A DNA stretch of 64,000 bases from Maniola hyperantus (GCF_902806685.2 NC_048553.1:12691440-12755439), one strand, 5' to 3'; shown: positions 32,203 to 43,804, counted from the stretch's first letter. Notes: generated by a model from the sequence alone, not told the origin. A program made the numbers and translations.

Positions 32203-33047
32203 TTTAGGGTTTCGTACCTCAAAAAGAAAAAAGGAACCCTTATAGAATCACTTCGTTGTCTGTCTGTCTGCAAAGAAACCTATAGGGTACTTCCCGTTGA
32301 TCTATAATTATGAAATTTGGCAGGTACGTAGGTTTTATAGCACACCTAAGGGGGAAATCCAAAAACCGTGAATTAGTGGTAACATCACAAAAAAAAACCG
32401 GCAAAGTGCGAGTCAGGCTCGCGCAATGAGGGATCCGTACTACAGTCGTATTTTTTCGACATTTTGCACGATAATTCAAAACTATGATGCATAAAAATAA
32501 ATAAAAATCTGTTTAAAAATGTACAGGTGAAGACCTTTCATATGATACCCCACTTGATATAGTCACTCACTTCGAAAGTTGAAAATACTAATTATTAGTT
32601 CATGACAACAATTTAATTTTTTTTTTGTGTGATCTAACCCTAAATTCACGGTTTTCAGATTTTTCCCCAAATGTCAGCTATAAGATCTACCTACCTGCCA
32701 AATTTCATGATTCTAGGTCAACGGGAAGTACCCTGTAGGTTTCTTGACAGACAGACAGACAGACAGACAGACAACAAAGTGATCCAATAAGGGTTTCGTT
32801 TTTCCTATTGAGGTACAGAACCCTAAAAATGAACAAATAATTAGGATTTTCAACTTTTAAAGTAAGATTAGAAGAAGAAGCAAGTGGGATATCATATGGA
32901 ACTTTACCTGTACATTCTAAAACAGATTTTTATTTATTTTTATGCATTATTTTTTGATTTATCGTGCAATATGTCGAAAAAATACGACTGTAGTACGGAA
33001 CCCTCGGTGCGCGAGTCTGACTCGCACTTAGCCAGTTTTTTTGCCTC
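32203..33047. repeat. Cluster of three type C repeats
   Basis: A plus-oriented 5' half (32,203-32,392), a full minus-oriented copy (32,394-32,830) and a plus-oriented 3' half (32,831-33,047) lie end to end. The minus copy seems inserted into a plus copy. The junctions have A-runs, so exact duplication is not readable. Confidence 0.75.
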
Positions 33048-33390
33048 TATCATTTGTATGGCATCACAACGCTATTAGTAACTTCTGTCTGCGATAAAGA
33101 TTATAGGTATACCATCTTCATCAGGTGGTTGCAGTGTGACTCAATAAGCGAAAATATGACTACAAACCAATCTTCCCCGCTCGCTTGCTCCATAATATTA
33201 TTTCCGCTTGCGAAAAATTTATAATATTGAAAAATGAAGCGGCCCCAGAGTCTCGGCTGTGCTCCGCGCCTTCCTGCTAATAACTCTCGGTTATGACACC
33301 TCAAATAAATATCAATATACCTCAGCAATATTAGCATGTACATTAACGTTTCACGATATTAATATTTCGGGTATAAACGTACAGAGAGAA

Positions 33391-33600
33391 TCTAAATATA
33401 CAAAAGGAAAAGGTGACTGACTGACAGATCTATCAACGCACAGCTCAAACTACTGGACGAATCGGGCTGAAATTTGGCATGCAGATAGCTATTATAACGT
33501 AGGCATCCGCTAAGAAAGGATTTTTGAAAATTCAACCCCTAAGGGGTGAAATATGAGTTCGAAATTTTTGTAGTCCAAGTGGACGAAGTCGCGAGCATAA
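33391..33600 (+). mobile_element. Helitron-like repeat, family B
   Basis: TCTAAATATACAAAAGGAAA to GTCGCGAGCATAAG. The final CTAG is lost. Confidence 0.8.
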
Positions 33601-33647
33601 GTACAATATGTCTTGGATGTCTGGCAGGTGGTTGCCACGATACTAAA

Positions 33648-33792
33648 GGTGAGATCTATAGAGCGCACTCTGACTTATCTTGGACTTAAGACAGTTAAAA
33701 CGAGGCAAAGCTATATCTCTAAGATAAATCTGTCTCGTTTGAACTCAATCTTAAGTCTGAGCAAAGTCAAAGTGCGCTCTATAGATCTCACC
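33648..33792. mobile_element. Short foldback MITE
   Basis: GGTGAGATCTATAGAGCGCA at the left is matched perfectly by TGCGCTCTATAGATCTCACC at the right, and pairing continues with one change into CTTTGACTT. 145 bp, no ORF. Confidence 0.8.
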
Positions 33793-34008
33793 CTAAGTGT
33801 CTGGTAAATCATGACGTCATTTGCAATACTATGCCGAAGAAAATATTTAAAAAATACTGTATACTTTGACGAAAGATTTTCGTCTTTGTTAAGTACTTGT
33901 TATCTCCCAAAGCCACGATTATCTAAACTTCATATTCGCTGATCGTTCTGGGTTATCGTTCTGTGTTGGGGACAATGCGCAGAGAAACTTTTAGCTTTTA
34001 TAAAATAA

Positions 34009-34240
34009 CTAGCTACTGCTCGCGACTTCGTCCGCGTGGACTACACAATTTTCAAACCCCTATTTCGCCCCCTTAGAGGTTGAATTTTCAAAAATCCTTT
34101 GTTAGCGGATACCTACGTTATAATAGCTATCTGCATGCCAAATTTCAGCCCGATCCAATCAGTAGTTTCAGCTGTGCGTTGATAGATCAGTCTGTCAGTC
34201 AGTCAGTCAGTCGGTCACCTTTTCCTTTTATATATTTAGA
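34009..34240 (-). mobile_element. Helitron-like repeat, family B, complete
   Basis: CTAGCTACTGCTCGCGACTT to TTTTATATATTTAGA. Both flanks match those of the copy at 14,596-14,818 in inverted orientation (for example GCTTTTATAAAATAA). Confidence 0.85.
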
Positions 34241-35153
34241 CGAAGACTTAGCACTCGCTGGCTCTCTCTTTGAACGACAACGTCGAAAAATTTCAGGACT
34301 GAAAATTATCAACCCCAAAGTTTCAGGAATATAACAGTAAATATCGCATCGAGGACGCGAAAAGGTCCGTACTCCGTGCTGGACCGTGGAGCCACAGTGA
34401 AAGGATTTCAGTAAACCCGTTTATTGCCATCTATAAAATCTATAAACTAGGACAAAGAGTTCGATAACCCCGGATTTTCGAGCGTAAAACCCGGACATGT
34501 CTGCCTATTTTTATATATCACAAATAAAATAAAAGTTATTACAATCAATAGGTACTAATAATTATAAATGCTAAAATCAATCTGTCTGTCTGTCTGTCTG
34601 CTAGCTTTTCACGACCCATCCGTTCAACCGATTTTAACGAAATTTGGTACAGAGATAGAGTTGCATTCCGGGGAAGGACATAGGCTGCTTTTCATCCCGG
34701 AAAACATGTCTAACTCCGCAGCCATCCTCTAAAAAGCGAATAAGTATAAAAAATTGTTTATGAGTAATCGCCAAAAATGAATTATCAAAAACTAATAATT
34801 CTAAAAAAGAGTGCTACGTACTGAAATCTTTAGTTAATTTGGCAAACTTAGCAAACTTTTTAAGAAACATCAATTTTACTAAATTCCCCTGTTTTTGGAT
34901 TTTCTAGCTTTTTAGGGTGCCAACTCGTCCGATGTCGTTGGATCTTCTCAAAACTAAGACAAATCTTAGGAAACCCAGACGTCTGGCAACCCTATTACTA
35001 CGGGTATTTTCCCGCCAAAACGCGTCGAGCTATTTCATTGAAATTCGAGTGGCACATAAAATGGAGCGTAAATTTCTGATACTAATGCCGGGTTCACGGT
35101 CTGATTTGACGAGCTTAGTTTGTTTTTACGAGCTCACTTTGTAGCCGGCATAA
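34241..35153. other. Shared flank, Helitron A fragment and unassigned DNA
   Basis: The first ~50 bases match the outer flank at 14,550-14,595. Bases 34,555-34,705 are a truncated family A copy (CTTTTCACGACCCATCCGTT; ACATAGGCTGCTTTTCATCC). The rest has no supported gene. Confidence 0.5.
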
Positions 35154-35666
35154 GGCTGCCTGTCCACTGGTGTGGAGAAGAGAGGAGCGGAGCGGAGCTG
35201 TGCAAATATTAACCAATAGAATTGCATAAAACTCCCGCTTCGCTTCAGTAGACAAGCAATCACGGACTGGTGTAAAAAATCAAAATTTTAATGCGGAGCG
35301 GGGCCGCGCAGATGAAAAACATAGCAGTGAGGCGGAGTGGGGAAACGGAGCGGGGAAAGAGCAGGGAAGAGAAGCAGGGAAGCGGAGCGGAGAAGTAGAG
35401 CGGGGAAGCGGAGCAGGGAAGTGAAGCGGGAAAGCGGCACTCCGCTTCCCCACTGGGAAAGCGTAGCACTAAACCATTTGCCCGCCGCCAGTAGCTCAAA
35501 TGACTCGTCGCGTGCTCGCAACCCAGTTCCGTGTGGTCCGCTACTCCGCTCCGCATTAGGTACTTTCTCGCTTCGCTCCGCTACCTAGCTTCGCGTCTAT
35601 GGACAGATACAGTCCACAACTCCGCTCCGCATCACTTTCTCGCTCCGCACCAGTGGACAGGCAGCC
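35154..35666. mobile_element. PIF/Harbinger-like MITE with TAA duplication
   Basis: The termini GGCTGCCTGTCCACTGGTG and CACCAGTGGACAGGCAGCC are perfect inverted repeats, bordered by TAA on both sides (35,151-35,153 and 35,667-35,669). A 3-bp TAA duplication is the PIF/Harbinger signature. The interior is rich in GGAGCGGAGCGG/CCGCTCCGC motifs, so several long but meaningless frames cross it. At 513 bp it has no transposase. Confidence 0.85.
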
Positions 35667-35774
35667 TAATGTCAGAGATTCTGCTATCTCATCTATTCGG
35701 CAGATTGGTTTATAGTGTCGACTGAATTGGCTCATACAAATTAAGCTGGAGATATTCTAGCGGCTCGTATTGTT

Positions 35775-36068
35775 AACGAAAAAACGGGTGAAGTACGAGT
35801 TAAACTCGCACACGAAAAGTTCCTTACCTTCGTACAAGAACACACTTAAAAAAAATTTGACGTAAATTTTGTAAGTCACGGTTTTAGGATTTCTTCATTT
35901 ACCTTTTTGTGCTATAAGACATTGCTACCTGCAAAATTTCATGATTCTAGATCAACGGAAAGTACCCCAGGTTTTGATTTCCTTGACGGGTTTTGACAGA
36001 CAGATAGAGCGATAACGAAGTGATTCTATAGGGGTTCCTCTTTCTTTTTGAGGTACGAAATCCTAAAA
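35775..36068 (-). repeat. Type C lepidopteran repeat, diverged
   Basis: AACGGGTGAAGTACGAGTTA to TTGAGGTACGAAATCCTAAA, with GAGTTAAACTCGCACACG at one end. An internal deletion is visible. Confidence 0.65.
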
Positions 36069-36335
36069 AAAAGGTCAGAGTCACTCGGCCGGTGATGCAG
36101 AGAGTTTCTCTACATGATAAAAACAGAAACGAGGAGATCCGTGAGAGAACCAGAGTAACCGACAAAGCTTGGCGGGTTGCGAAGCTAGTGGCAATGGGCA
36201 GGGCAGTTTTAAAATCCGGTAGATGTTGGGGTCCCAAGGTGCTAGAATGGTGACCTCGCTCCAAAAAGCGCAGCGTAAAGTCCTTACAAGAGACCTATGT
36301 CCAACAATGGACCTCTATCGGTTGACGATAATGAT
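36069..36335 (+). pseudogene. RTE-type LINE 3' end, eroded
   Basis: GAGGAGATCCGTGAGAGAAC, CCAGAGTAACCGACA and GCGGGTTGCGAAGCTAGTGG correspond to the RNEEIRxRTRVTDIAxRVAK part of RTE ORF2. ACAAGAGACCTATGTCCAAC corresponds to the TYVQQW end. Several frameshifts and an internal deletion. Confidence 0.7.
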
Positions 36336-36724
36336 GGTGCGTGTACTACAAACCTTTACATAAACTCGGAAGTAAATATTATAAGACCATTAGAAAGAGA
36401 TACAGATAAAATCAGCATTTCGGTTCTGTAAAGCGTTATCTCTGTCATTGAGAACTGACAAGTCAGCAACTTAACATCACATAGGTATGATTGACAGAGA
36501 CGACGCTCTGCGACACCGAACCTGGCAATCATCTCTTTCTAAAGCTCAATATGTATTTCCTGGCGGGTACTGTACATTCTAGATTTACGGTTCCATTTGA
36601 TGAGCTCACTTGGTTTTTACGAGGACATTTTGTGTTTAGTTGGCGTCAGAGATTCAGTACTCTTGGTACGACTTGTACATGTCACGAACGTTGATAGAAC
36701 ATCGAAGTCAGTATATTACATATA

Positions 36725-37150
36725 AGGGTTTAGTACCCGAAATAAGTCAACGGGACCCTATTAATAAGCCTCCTTGTCCGTCTGTCTATCTGCAGACTGT
36801 GCCTCATAAACCGTAATAGGTACCTAGAGAGCTAAAATTTATACAAAATAGATATACCTGTTGCTGCTATAACAATAATCACTACCTCTATTATATCACT
36901 ACGTGATACGTCTATTGTAAATGCGAAAGTTTATTTGTTTGTTGGTTTGTCCTTCAATCACGTCGCAACGGAGCAACGGATCGACGTGATTTTTTGCTTG
37001 GGTACAGTGACATAGGCTACTTTTTATCCCGGAAAATCAAAGAGTTTCCACGGGATTTTTAAAACCCTAATTTCACGCGAAGAAGTCGCAGGCATCAGCT
37101 AGTAAGTAATAAAAATTTCAAAATGACCGCCTTGAAAATTAAAATATTAT
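36725..37150 (+). repeat. Type G repeat split by a Helitron
   Basis: GGTTTAGTACCCGAAATAAG through GCTGCTATAACAATAA (to 36,878) continues after 37,102 as TAAGTAATAAAAATTTCAAA. The unsplit form of this junction is visible near 6,240 (AACAAATAATAAAAATTTAT). Confidence 0.75.
36879..37102 (+). mobile_element. Helitron-like repeat, family A, complete
   Basis: Starts TCACTACCTCTATTATATCA, ends GCAGGCATCAGCTAG then T, and is inserted between A and T of a type G repeat. Confidence 0.8.
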
Positions 37151-37524
37151 GTTAAATGATTTTTGTGAAACTATGTTTCCGCTTGAAATTGTAGTGGTAG
37201 TCAATTAAGGTATAGATCAATGTTGCTTTGACGTTAACGTGTTTCGATACTGGAAATATAATATTATCAACGTTTTCGGAATGTGCTAAGCCTATCACTA
37301 AGTTCACAATGAAATTTTATAGCTTCATTGACGAAGGGTCTCTGGATTCTGAAAGTGCTCAATAACCTTGTTGAAGTAAATTTTAATAGGGTTATGCACG
37401 CAAAATAACTTTGTAGTTTAGTTTGATAGCTAACGAAGCGGATGCCTCGAATAACAATGTCGATGAGACTAGAGGAATACCACTACGATAAGTTAATAAT
37501 ATAGTCGCTATAGTACGATAATCT
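37151..37524. other. Unassigned AT-rich stretch
   Basis: No supported gene or known repeat. Confidence 0.4.
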
Positions 37525-37779
37525 TCTATATATATAAAAGGAAAAGGTGACTGACTGACTGAATGACTGACTGACTGACTGACTGACTGACTGACTGACT
37601 GATCTATCAACGCACAGCTCAAACTACTGGACGGATCGGGCTGAAATTTGGCATGCAGATAGCTATTATGACGTAGGCATCCGCTAAGAAAGGATTTTTG
37701 AAAATTTAACTCTTGAAGGGGTGAAATAGGGTTTTGAAATTTTGTAGTCCACGCGGACGAAGTCGCGAGCATAAGCTAG
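37525..37779 (+). mobile_element. Helitron-like repeat, family B, complete
   Basis: TCTATATATATAAAAGGAAA to GAGCATAAGCTAG, then T, with a long (ACTG)n run. Confidence 0.85.
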
Positions 37780-38224
37780 TTAGTAATATAACGCTTTTGT
37801 TTCAGAACAAAATAACTCATTTAAAGTATCCAGTGTTGAGGTCCAAACGCGGTCCTAAGGCGTCATCTTAATACAATGCGAATGTGCGATCTTCGCGCGA
37901 ATGCCAATAATTAGGACAATAAGTAGGTAATCGTTAATTTGCGGACATCCATGATATACAATGAACCAAAAGCTTAATTTGCTATAACCCGCTGAAACAG
38001 TCGAATCTGTATGCTCTATTTTCTGACAGGATCGACTGCCAGTACTTGAATCACTGTTGTATGATTCACGTGCTGGCAAATCGATCCTGTCCTAATTTAA
38101 ATAGTTATAAATATTATAGTTATAGATTTTTTACTAACAAATAGGTTTAAGTTTCGTGTAATTACTAACACCAATATGATCCTTGTTGGTCGAAATAAAA
38201 ACATTTTATTTATTTATTTATTTA
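37780..38224. other. Unassigned DNA ending in a LINE-type tail
   Basis: The stretch ends AAATAAAAACATTTTATTTA and TTTATTTATT repeats, a poly(A)-signal-like 3' tail on the + strand. The short inverted motif CAGGATCGACTGCCA/GGCAAATCGATCCTG lies at about 38,028-38,088. Confidence 0.45.
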
Positions 38225-38420
38225 TACACGGAATTGTACCGGAACGCTAAATTGCTTGGCGGCACGGCTTTGCCGGTAGGGTGGTAACTAGCCACGGCTG
38301 AATCCTCCTACCAAACCAGACCAATAATAATAAAATTCCAACCCCCTGCCATGAATCGAACCCGGGACCTCCCACTTATAAGACCACAGCGCTTTCCACT
38401 GCGCCAGGGAGGTCGTTGAG
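38225..38420 (-). mobile_element. SINE S3, head and body
   Basis: GCTTGGCGGCACGGCTTTGC, ATCGAACCCGGGACCTCCCA and CTGCGCCAGGGAGGTCG are the reverse complement of the S3 body and head. Confidence 0.8.
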
Positions 38421-38507
38421 GTTACCGATTGAGGTATTGATGATACATAACTAATTGGTCAATAATTTGAACAGGTGTCTTTTTTCATGTCGCTGTACCT
38501 ACTATCA

Positions 38508-38876
38508 TCATCATGATCAACCCATCACCGGCTCACTACAGAGCACGGGTCTCCTCTCAGAGTGAGAAGGGTTTGGCCATAGTCTACCTACTATTTTAGG
38601 TTTTTTTTGACATCATTTTTTTTTAATTTATTTTTCTATGTTAATCTAAATATATAAAAGAAAAAGGTGACTGACTGACTGACTGACTGACTGACTGATC
38701 TATCAACGCACAGCTCAAACTACTAGACGGATCGGGCTGAAATTTGGCATACAGATAGCTATTATGGCGTAGGCATCCGCTAAGAAAGGATTTTTGAAAA
38801 TTCAACCCCTAAGGGGGTGAAATAGGGGTTTGAAATTCGTGTAGTCCACGCGGACGAAGTCGCGAGCATAAGCTAG
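38508..38876. mobile_element. SINE S2 3' fragment (-) and complete Helitron B (+)
   Basis: Bases 38,508-38,596 carry CATCATGATCAACCCATCAC of S2. Bases 38,645-38,876 run TCTAAATATATAAAAGAAAA to GAGCATAAGCTAG then T. Confidence 0.8.
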
Positions 38877-39346
38877 TTGTAACTAAATGTGTAACTGACA
38901 CTATCGTAAAATTGCGCGCCATTGATGGCAGATTGTAATTGGACTTTTATATTTTTAAGACCCTATGTACATACAATTTTGCAATTAATAAATTATCTTA
39001 TCTTATCTACCACGCTGGGCATGTGCGGATTGGTACCTACCTGGGTACCTAATATACCTGTAATTAAAAAAGCTAATATCAAATATCAAAGGTTACCATG
39101 CCAGGCCTTGGTCTTTTCAAATTAATTTCGTCTCGCTTTGAGGTTGACAAATAAGTGAAGCTTCGTCGTAAATAAGGTACTTTGATGAAAAATTCTAAAT
39201 TAGCCATCAACCAACGAGACTAAATAAAGTTGGGGGCAAATAATGTTACCTGCTAGATAATAATCATAAGAAGACGCCATTTTATTTTATCAACCGACTT
39301 CAAAAAAGGAGGGGGTTCTTAATTCGACTCTATTTTTTTGTATGTA

Positions 39347-39700
39347 GGCGTGCAATTCATAGAGGCATAAAAGTACTGCTTACCCTAGTTGAAACGACAT
39401 TTTTCTTTATGACCTGCCATTATATAGGTCTACATAAGGTGTATCTAAGGCCTATCTTACTAATGCTTACCCTCACCTTACCTTCAGAGCCTCAATAGCT
39501 CAACGGGTAAAAGGAGTGGACTGAAAACCGAAAGGTCGACGGTTCAAACCCCGCCCGTTGCACTATTGTCGTACCTACTCCTAGCACAAGCCTGACGCTT
39601 AGTTGGAGAGGAAAGGGGAATATTAGTCATTTAACATGGCTAATATTTAAAAAAAAAAAAAAAAAAAACCCTGGCTTTGGACTCTGTGCACGCCACTGCG
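39347..39700 (-). mobile_element. hAT-type MITE split by a SINE
   Basis: GGCGTGCAATTCATAGAGGC at one end and GTGCACGCCACTG at the other match the element at 45,070-45,216 in inverse orientation. The S1 SINE with its A-tail sits between. Confidence 0.65.
39486..39668 (+). mobile_element. tRNA-derived SINE, family S1, complete with A-tail
   Basis: GAGCCTCAATAGCTCAACGG (A box), GACTGAAAACC (GAA anticodon loop as in tRNA-Phe), ACGGTTCAAACCCCGCC (B box), CTAGCACAAGCCTGACGCTT and a ~19-base A-tail. Confidence 0.85.
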
Positions 39701-39852
39701 TGAGTTGTAGGGACTTCCACAATCCACGGTCTTGCGCCGCCTGAATTCAGCGGCTCCCTGCGACTTTTCTGATGTCGCCTGTCCACCTAGGAGGGGTCTT
39801 CCAACGCTGTGCCTTCCGGCGCGAGGTTGCCATTCCAGCACCTTGAGACCCC
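39701..39852 (-). pseudogene. RTE-type LINE 3' end
   Basis: The minus strand encodes VLEWQPRAGRHSVGRPLLGG, then EKSQGAAEFRRRKTVDCGSP, the usual RTE C-terminal tail with small indels. Confidence 0.75.
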
Positions 39853-39859
39853 AAAAGAC

Positions 39860-39974
39860 TATAGATCTAAATATTTGATTTTTTTAATTTGTAACATTTG
39901 GTTTGTATGTTTTGCTTTTTTTTTTGTCTTTTCTTGTTTTGTGAGCTGAATAAACTTTTATTTATTTATTTATA
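39860..39974 (+). repeat. LINE-type 3' tail
   Basis: TTTTGTGAGCTGAATAAACT followed by TTATTTATTT repeats, a polyadenylation-like end. Parent element not identified. Confidence 0.45.
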
Positions 39975-40193
39975 CTAGCTGATGCCCGCGACTTCGTACG
40001 CGTGGAAATAGGTTTTTAAAAATCCCGTGGGAACTCTTTGATTTTCCGGGATATAATGTAGCCTATGTCACTCTCCAGGTCTTTATCTATACCCATACAA
40101 AAAATCACGTCGATCCGTTGCGACGTGATTGAAGGACAAACCAACAAACAAACACACTTTCGCATTTATAATAAGGGTACTGATTCAGATACA
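39975..40193 (-). mobile_element. Helitron-like repeat, family A, complete
   Basis: CTAGCTGATGCCCGCGACTT to ATAAGGGTACTGA; inserted at A/T in a SINE S3 tail, as at 26,841. Confidence 0.85.
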
Positions 40194-40410
40194 AGTTAGC
40201 CCTTGACTGCAATCTCACCTGATGGTAAGTGATGATGCAGTCTAATATGGAAGCGGGCTAACCTGGAAAGGGTACGACAGTTTTTATTAAACCCATGCAT
40301 GCCTCTTTGGTTTCAACACGGCATCGTACCGGAACGCTAAATCGCTTGGAGGCACGACTTTGCCGGTACGGTGGTAACTAGCCACGGCCGAAGCCTCCCA
40401 CCAGACAAAT
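40194..40410 (-). mobile_element. SINE S3, 3' two-thirds
   Basis: TTCAGATACAAGTTAGCCCT, CACCTGATGGTAAGTGATGA and CTAGCCACGGCCGAAGCCTC. The head is missing. Confidence 0.8.
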
Positions 40411-40489
40411 TAAATTTTAAATTCTAGTATTTGTAGGTTGTAGTTACTTGTTATGTAGACTATGTAAAGTTAGTTTCAAATATCATTAA

Positions 40490-40700
40490 CTAGATAATGC
40501 CCGCGATTTCAGTCGCTATATAACATACTGGCTGATCCTCGCGGCTTCACCCGCGTATATATAATATAGCCTATGTCACTCAGGAATAATGTAGCTTTCT
40601 GTTGGTGAAAGAATTTTCAAAATTGGTTCAGTAGTTCCAGAGATTACCCCCTACGAACAAACTTAACGACATAACCTCTTTATAATATTATAAGTAATAA
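40490..40700 (-). mobile_element. Diverged Helitron-like ends
   Basis: CTAGATAATGCCCGCGATTT and, at 40,529, CTGGCTGATCCTCGCGGCTT both resemble Helitron 3' ends. The body (GAATTTTCAAAATTGGTTCA) belongs to another subfamily. Confidence 0.55.
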
Positions 40701-40810
40701 GTATAGATATAGAATATAGATACTAAAAAAACGTATTGAAAATTTACGGTCCGTTACATTATAAGTGCTTATGTGTGTCAAGTACCGTGGGTAACACACT
40801 ACACCATTAG

Positions 40811-41480
40811 TCTATATATATAAAAAAGGAAAAGGTGACTGACTGACTGACTGACTGACTGTACCAGTGGTACAAGATTTTACGTCTCACCAAACCAAAC
40901 CAAATTCGAGAGTCGAAATACTTCCGCGGTACAGTAAACTGGATCTTAAATGCCTTGTTTTAAAGCTCAAGTTTGTCTACACTTCTACAGCCAGCGCTCC
41001 AAGCGGAAACATTGCGAAATTAAAATCAGTGCCATTGAATATTTGACTTCAATTCAAGGCTGTTTAGGTCCATTTTACTGTAACGCGGAAGTATTTCGAC
41101 TCTCGAATTTGGTTTGGTTTGGTGAGACGTAAATATCTTGTACTACGGGTACTGATCTATCAACGCACAGCTCAAACTACTGGACGGATCACGCTGAAAT
41201 TCAGCATGCAGATAGCTATTATAACGTAAGCGTCCGCTAAGAAGGGATTTTTCAAAATTCAACCCCTAAAGGGGTAAAATAGGGGTTTGACGTATAAAAC
41301 TCTGTCAGTTTTGAAGTGTCTATAAAGAAGTTTTGTAGTTAATATTTTTGCAATTAGCAGTATGACATATTTTATTAAGCTCATTTTAAAATCTCATAGT
41401 TAAAGATCAAACCTAAGGGTGTAAAATAGGGGTTTAAAATTTGTGTAGTACACGCGGACGAAGTCGCGGGCATAAGCTAG
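40811..41480 (+). mobile_element. Helitron-like repeat, family B, interrupted twice
   Basis: Starts TCTATATATATAAAAAAGG, ends GGGCATAAGCTAG then T. A MITE sits in the GACT microsatellite (40,861-41,152). About 120 further bases (about 41,290-41,410) split the GGGGTTTGAAATTTG part, which is partly duplicated around them. Confidence 0.8.
40861..41152. mobile_element. MITE with AAGATTTTACGTCTCAC termini
   Basis: TACAAGATTTTACGTCTCAC at the left and GTGAGACGTAAATATCTTGT at the right. The arms continue through CAAATTCGAGAGTCGAAAT. It is inserted in a Helitron B microsatellite, so it is younger than that copy. Confidence 0.8.
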
Positions 41481-42390
41481 TTTAGAATATTTCTGCGAAA
41501 CCAATTACATTCTATTGTTTACTTAGTTACTTATTTGTCTATAACAAGAATGGCAGCGGACGAGAAGCATCGCTTCAACCTAAACAACTAAATACCACAG
41601 TTAAACATAATTTATTACTCGAAAACTCCTTATAATTTCTGTATAAATCAAATTGGAATTCTGTGTATTAGAATTTCTAATTCAAAAGGGAATTCGTACG
41701 CCGCAAAATAGGCACGCAGACATAATTGAAATCGGATGATTTATACACCTGCAATGTGCTTCGACCTTTCGTTTACCTATATTTTTATTATTTTTATGAT
41801 AGTGTTTTTATATACACTTCAAGGAAATTTTTAAATAATTTTAAATATCTACATAATCAAAAATTGCGCGAAAATTCGAATCCGTTTGGTCCGCAATTTT
41901 TGATATGTATTAAAAATTATTTAGAAATATTAGTTTGTTTTGTTTTTAAACGATGATTTCGGAAATTGTATTCTGCGCAAGCAGAGAAGGTCCTAACGCT
42001 ACGCTCTTCTACCACGAGACCTTAAAATAAGGACAAGCACTATTGTATGAACGAAATTGGATTTTTTTTTATTTATGTTCAACATTTAATACACTAAGGG
42101 ATTACGGTATTTTATGGTAACAGAGCACATAGAATTTAAATATAAATATTTATAAAAAGCGTGCAACAAATTTGCGCTCGAGCAGCTCTGACTTTTCCAT
42201 ACATTTCGCCTTAAGATTAATAAGTTGGTAGGAAATTCTTCAGACCACACACAAAAGTCGATATTTTATAATAGTAATTTAAAAATATAACAATAAATAT
42301 TCAATTTAAATATCACATCAACCTAAAAAAGCAAATTGTTATGATTTCTAAAACATGTTTGAATGATGATTCATGATAATATGCAGCTCT
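41481..42390. other. Unassigned AT-rich stretch
   Basis: No supported gene or repeat. AAAAATTGCGCGAAAATTCG and CGCAATTTTTGATATG form a weak inverted pair near 41,859-41,910. Confidence 0.4.
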
Positions 42391-42685
42391 GTACGCTTAG
42401 TATAAGATTTTACGTCTCACCAAACGTTGCTAGAATTCGAGAGTCGAAACACAATACCGTCAAAGTAAAATGGACCTAAAGAGCCTTGAATTGAAGTCAA
42501 AAATTCAATGCCACTGATTTTAATTTCGCAACGTTTCCGCTTGAAGCGCTGCTGGCTGAAGATGTGTAAACAAACTTGAGCTTTAAAACAAGGCAGTTAA
42601 GATATAGTTTACTATAATGCGGAAGGTTTTCGACACTCGAATGCTATCAACGTTCGTGAGACATAAAATCTTGTACTAAGCGTAC
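42391..42685. mobile_element. MITE with GTACGCTTAGTA termini, complete
   Basis: GTACGCTTAGTATAAGATTT at the left mirrors AAATCTTGTACTAAGCGTAC at the right with one mismatch. Same family as 40,861-41,152; no ORF. Confidence 0.8.
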
Positions 42686-42908
42686 TAATTGAGCAGAAAA
42701 TTCAATCATACGCCAAATAAACAGCGGAACCGGATCTCTCTTAAGTAGGTATCTCTATTTAACATGCAAATTGATTTAGCTAAAGCATACTAATAATTAA
42801 AATGGCCATAAGTATAACTCGTAATAAAATCCATAATAATTATCCCATCCATCCTAATTCCTAATATATTTATTATATTAAATGCCTGTCTGGTACCTTT
42901 CATCTAAA

Positions 42909-43148
42909 TCAGTACCCTTATTATCAGTACTCTTATTATAAATGCGAAAGTGTGTTTGTTTGTTGGTTTGTTGATTTGTCCTTCAATCACGTCGCAACGG
43001 TGCAACGGATTGACGTGATTTTTTGCATGGGCATAGAAAAAGACCTGGAGAGTGACATAGGCTACTTTTTATCCCGGAAAATCAAAGAGTTCCCACGGGA
43101 TTTTTAAAACCCTAATTTCACGCGGACGAAGTCGCGGGCGTCAGCTAG
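42909..43148 (+). mobile_element. Helitron-like repeat, family A, complete
   Basis: TCAGTACCCTTATTATCAGT to GGGCGTCAGCTAG. Its 5' end contains a partial repeat of itself (CAGTACTCTTATTATAAATG). The next Helitron follows at once. Confidence 0.85.
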
Positions 43149-43361
43149 TATATTATCAAAAGGAAAAGGTGACTGACTGACTGACTGGACTAACTGAGCT
43201 ATGAACACTTAGCTCAAACTACTGGACGGATCGGACTGAAATTCGGCATGCAGATAGCTATTATGGCGTAAGCATCCGCTAAGAAAGGTTTTTTGAAAAT
43301 TCAACCCCTAAGGGGATGAAATAAGGGGTTTGAAAGTTAAGTAGTCGCGAGCATAAGCTAG
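43149..43361 (+). mobile_element. Helitron-like repeat, family B, adjacent to a family A copy
   Basis: TATATTATCAAAAGGAAAAG to GAGCATAAGCTAG then T. The CCACGCGGACG block is deleted. A leftover A-type motif (GTTCCCGCGGGATTTTTGAA) follows at 43,376. Confidence 0.75.
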
Positions 43362-43804
43362 TTTCCGAAAATAAGAGTTCCCGCGGGATTTTTGAAAAAC
43401 TATACTCAAACAAAGTGGGAACAACATCTAGAAAAATATCTTTATAACGATTCTTTTGGTTCATTTCGGTTTATATATATTATGTTCCTAAATGTTTGCA
43501 CTGACGTTGAAAACGCCAAGAAAGTGAAAATATTCAATTAAATATACCCGGAACTCTGTACCCGGGGCATCGGTAGAGCCCCGGAACCTCCTCCAACCCT
43601 CAAATAACACTGGCTCGCATAATACTGTCATACATAATGTATGAACATGAATTGTAACCAGTTTTTTCGTGCGTTTGTTTGGTGTCGAATCATTCTCGTG
43701 TTTATCGACAAGAGAAAACTTTTGAAACGAAAAACTGAACTTGTCCTGCTCGAGTTTCACCCACGGCGATATTCTGTCTCAATGAATGCTTTACGACTTA
43801 CGAA

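Noticed and set aside
35260..35725. Overlapping Arg/Ser/Leu-rich frames on both strands
   Set aside because: They all lie in the GGAGCGG-rich interior of the TAA-flanked MITE, so open length reflects composition.
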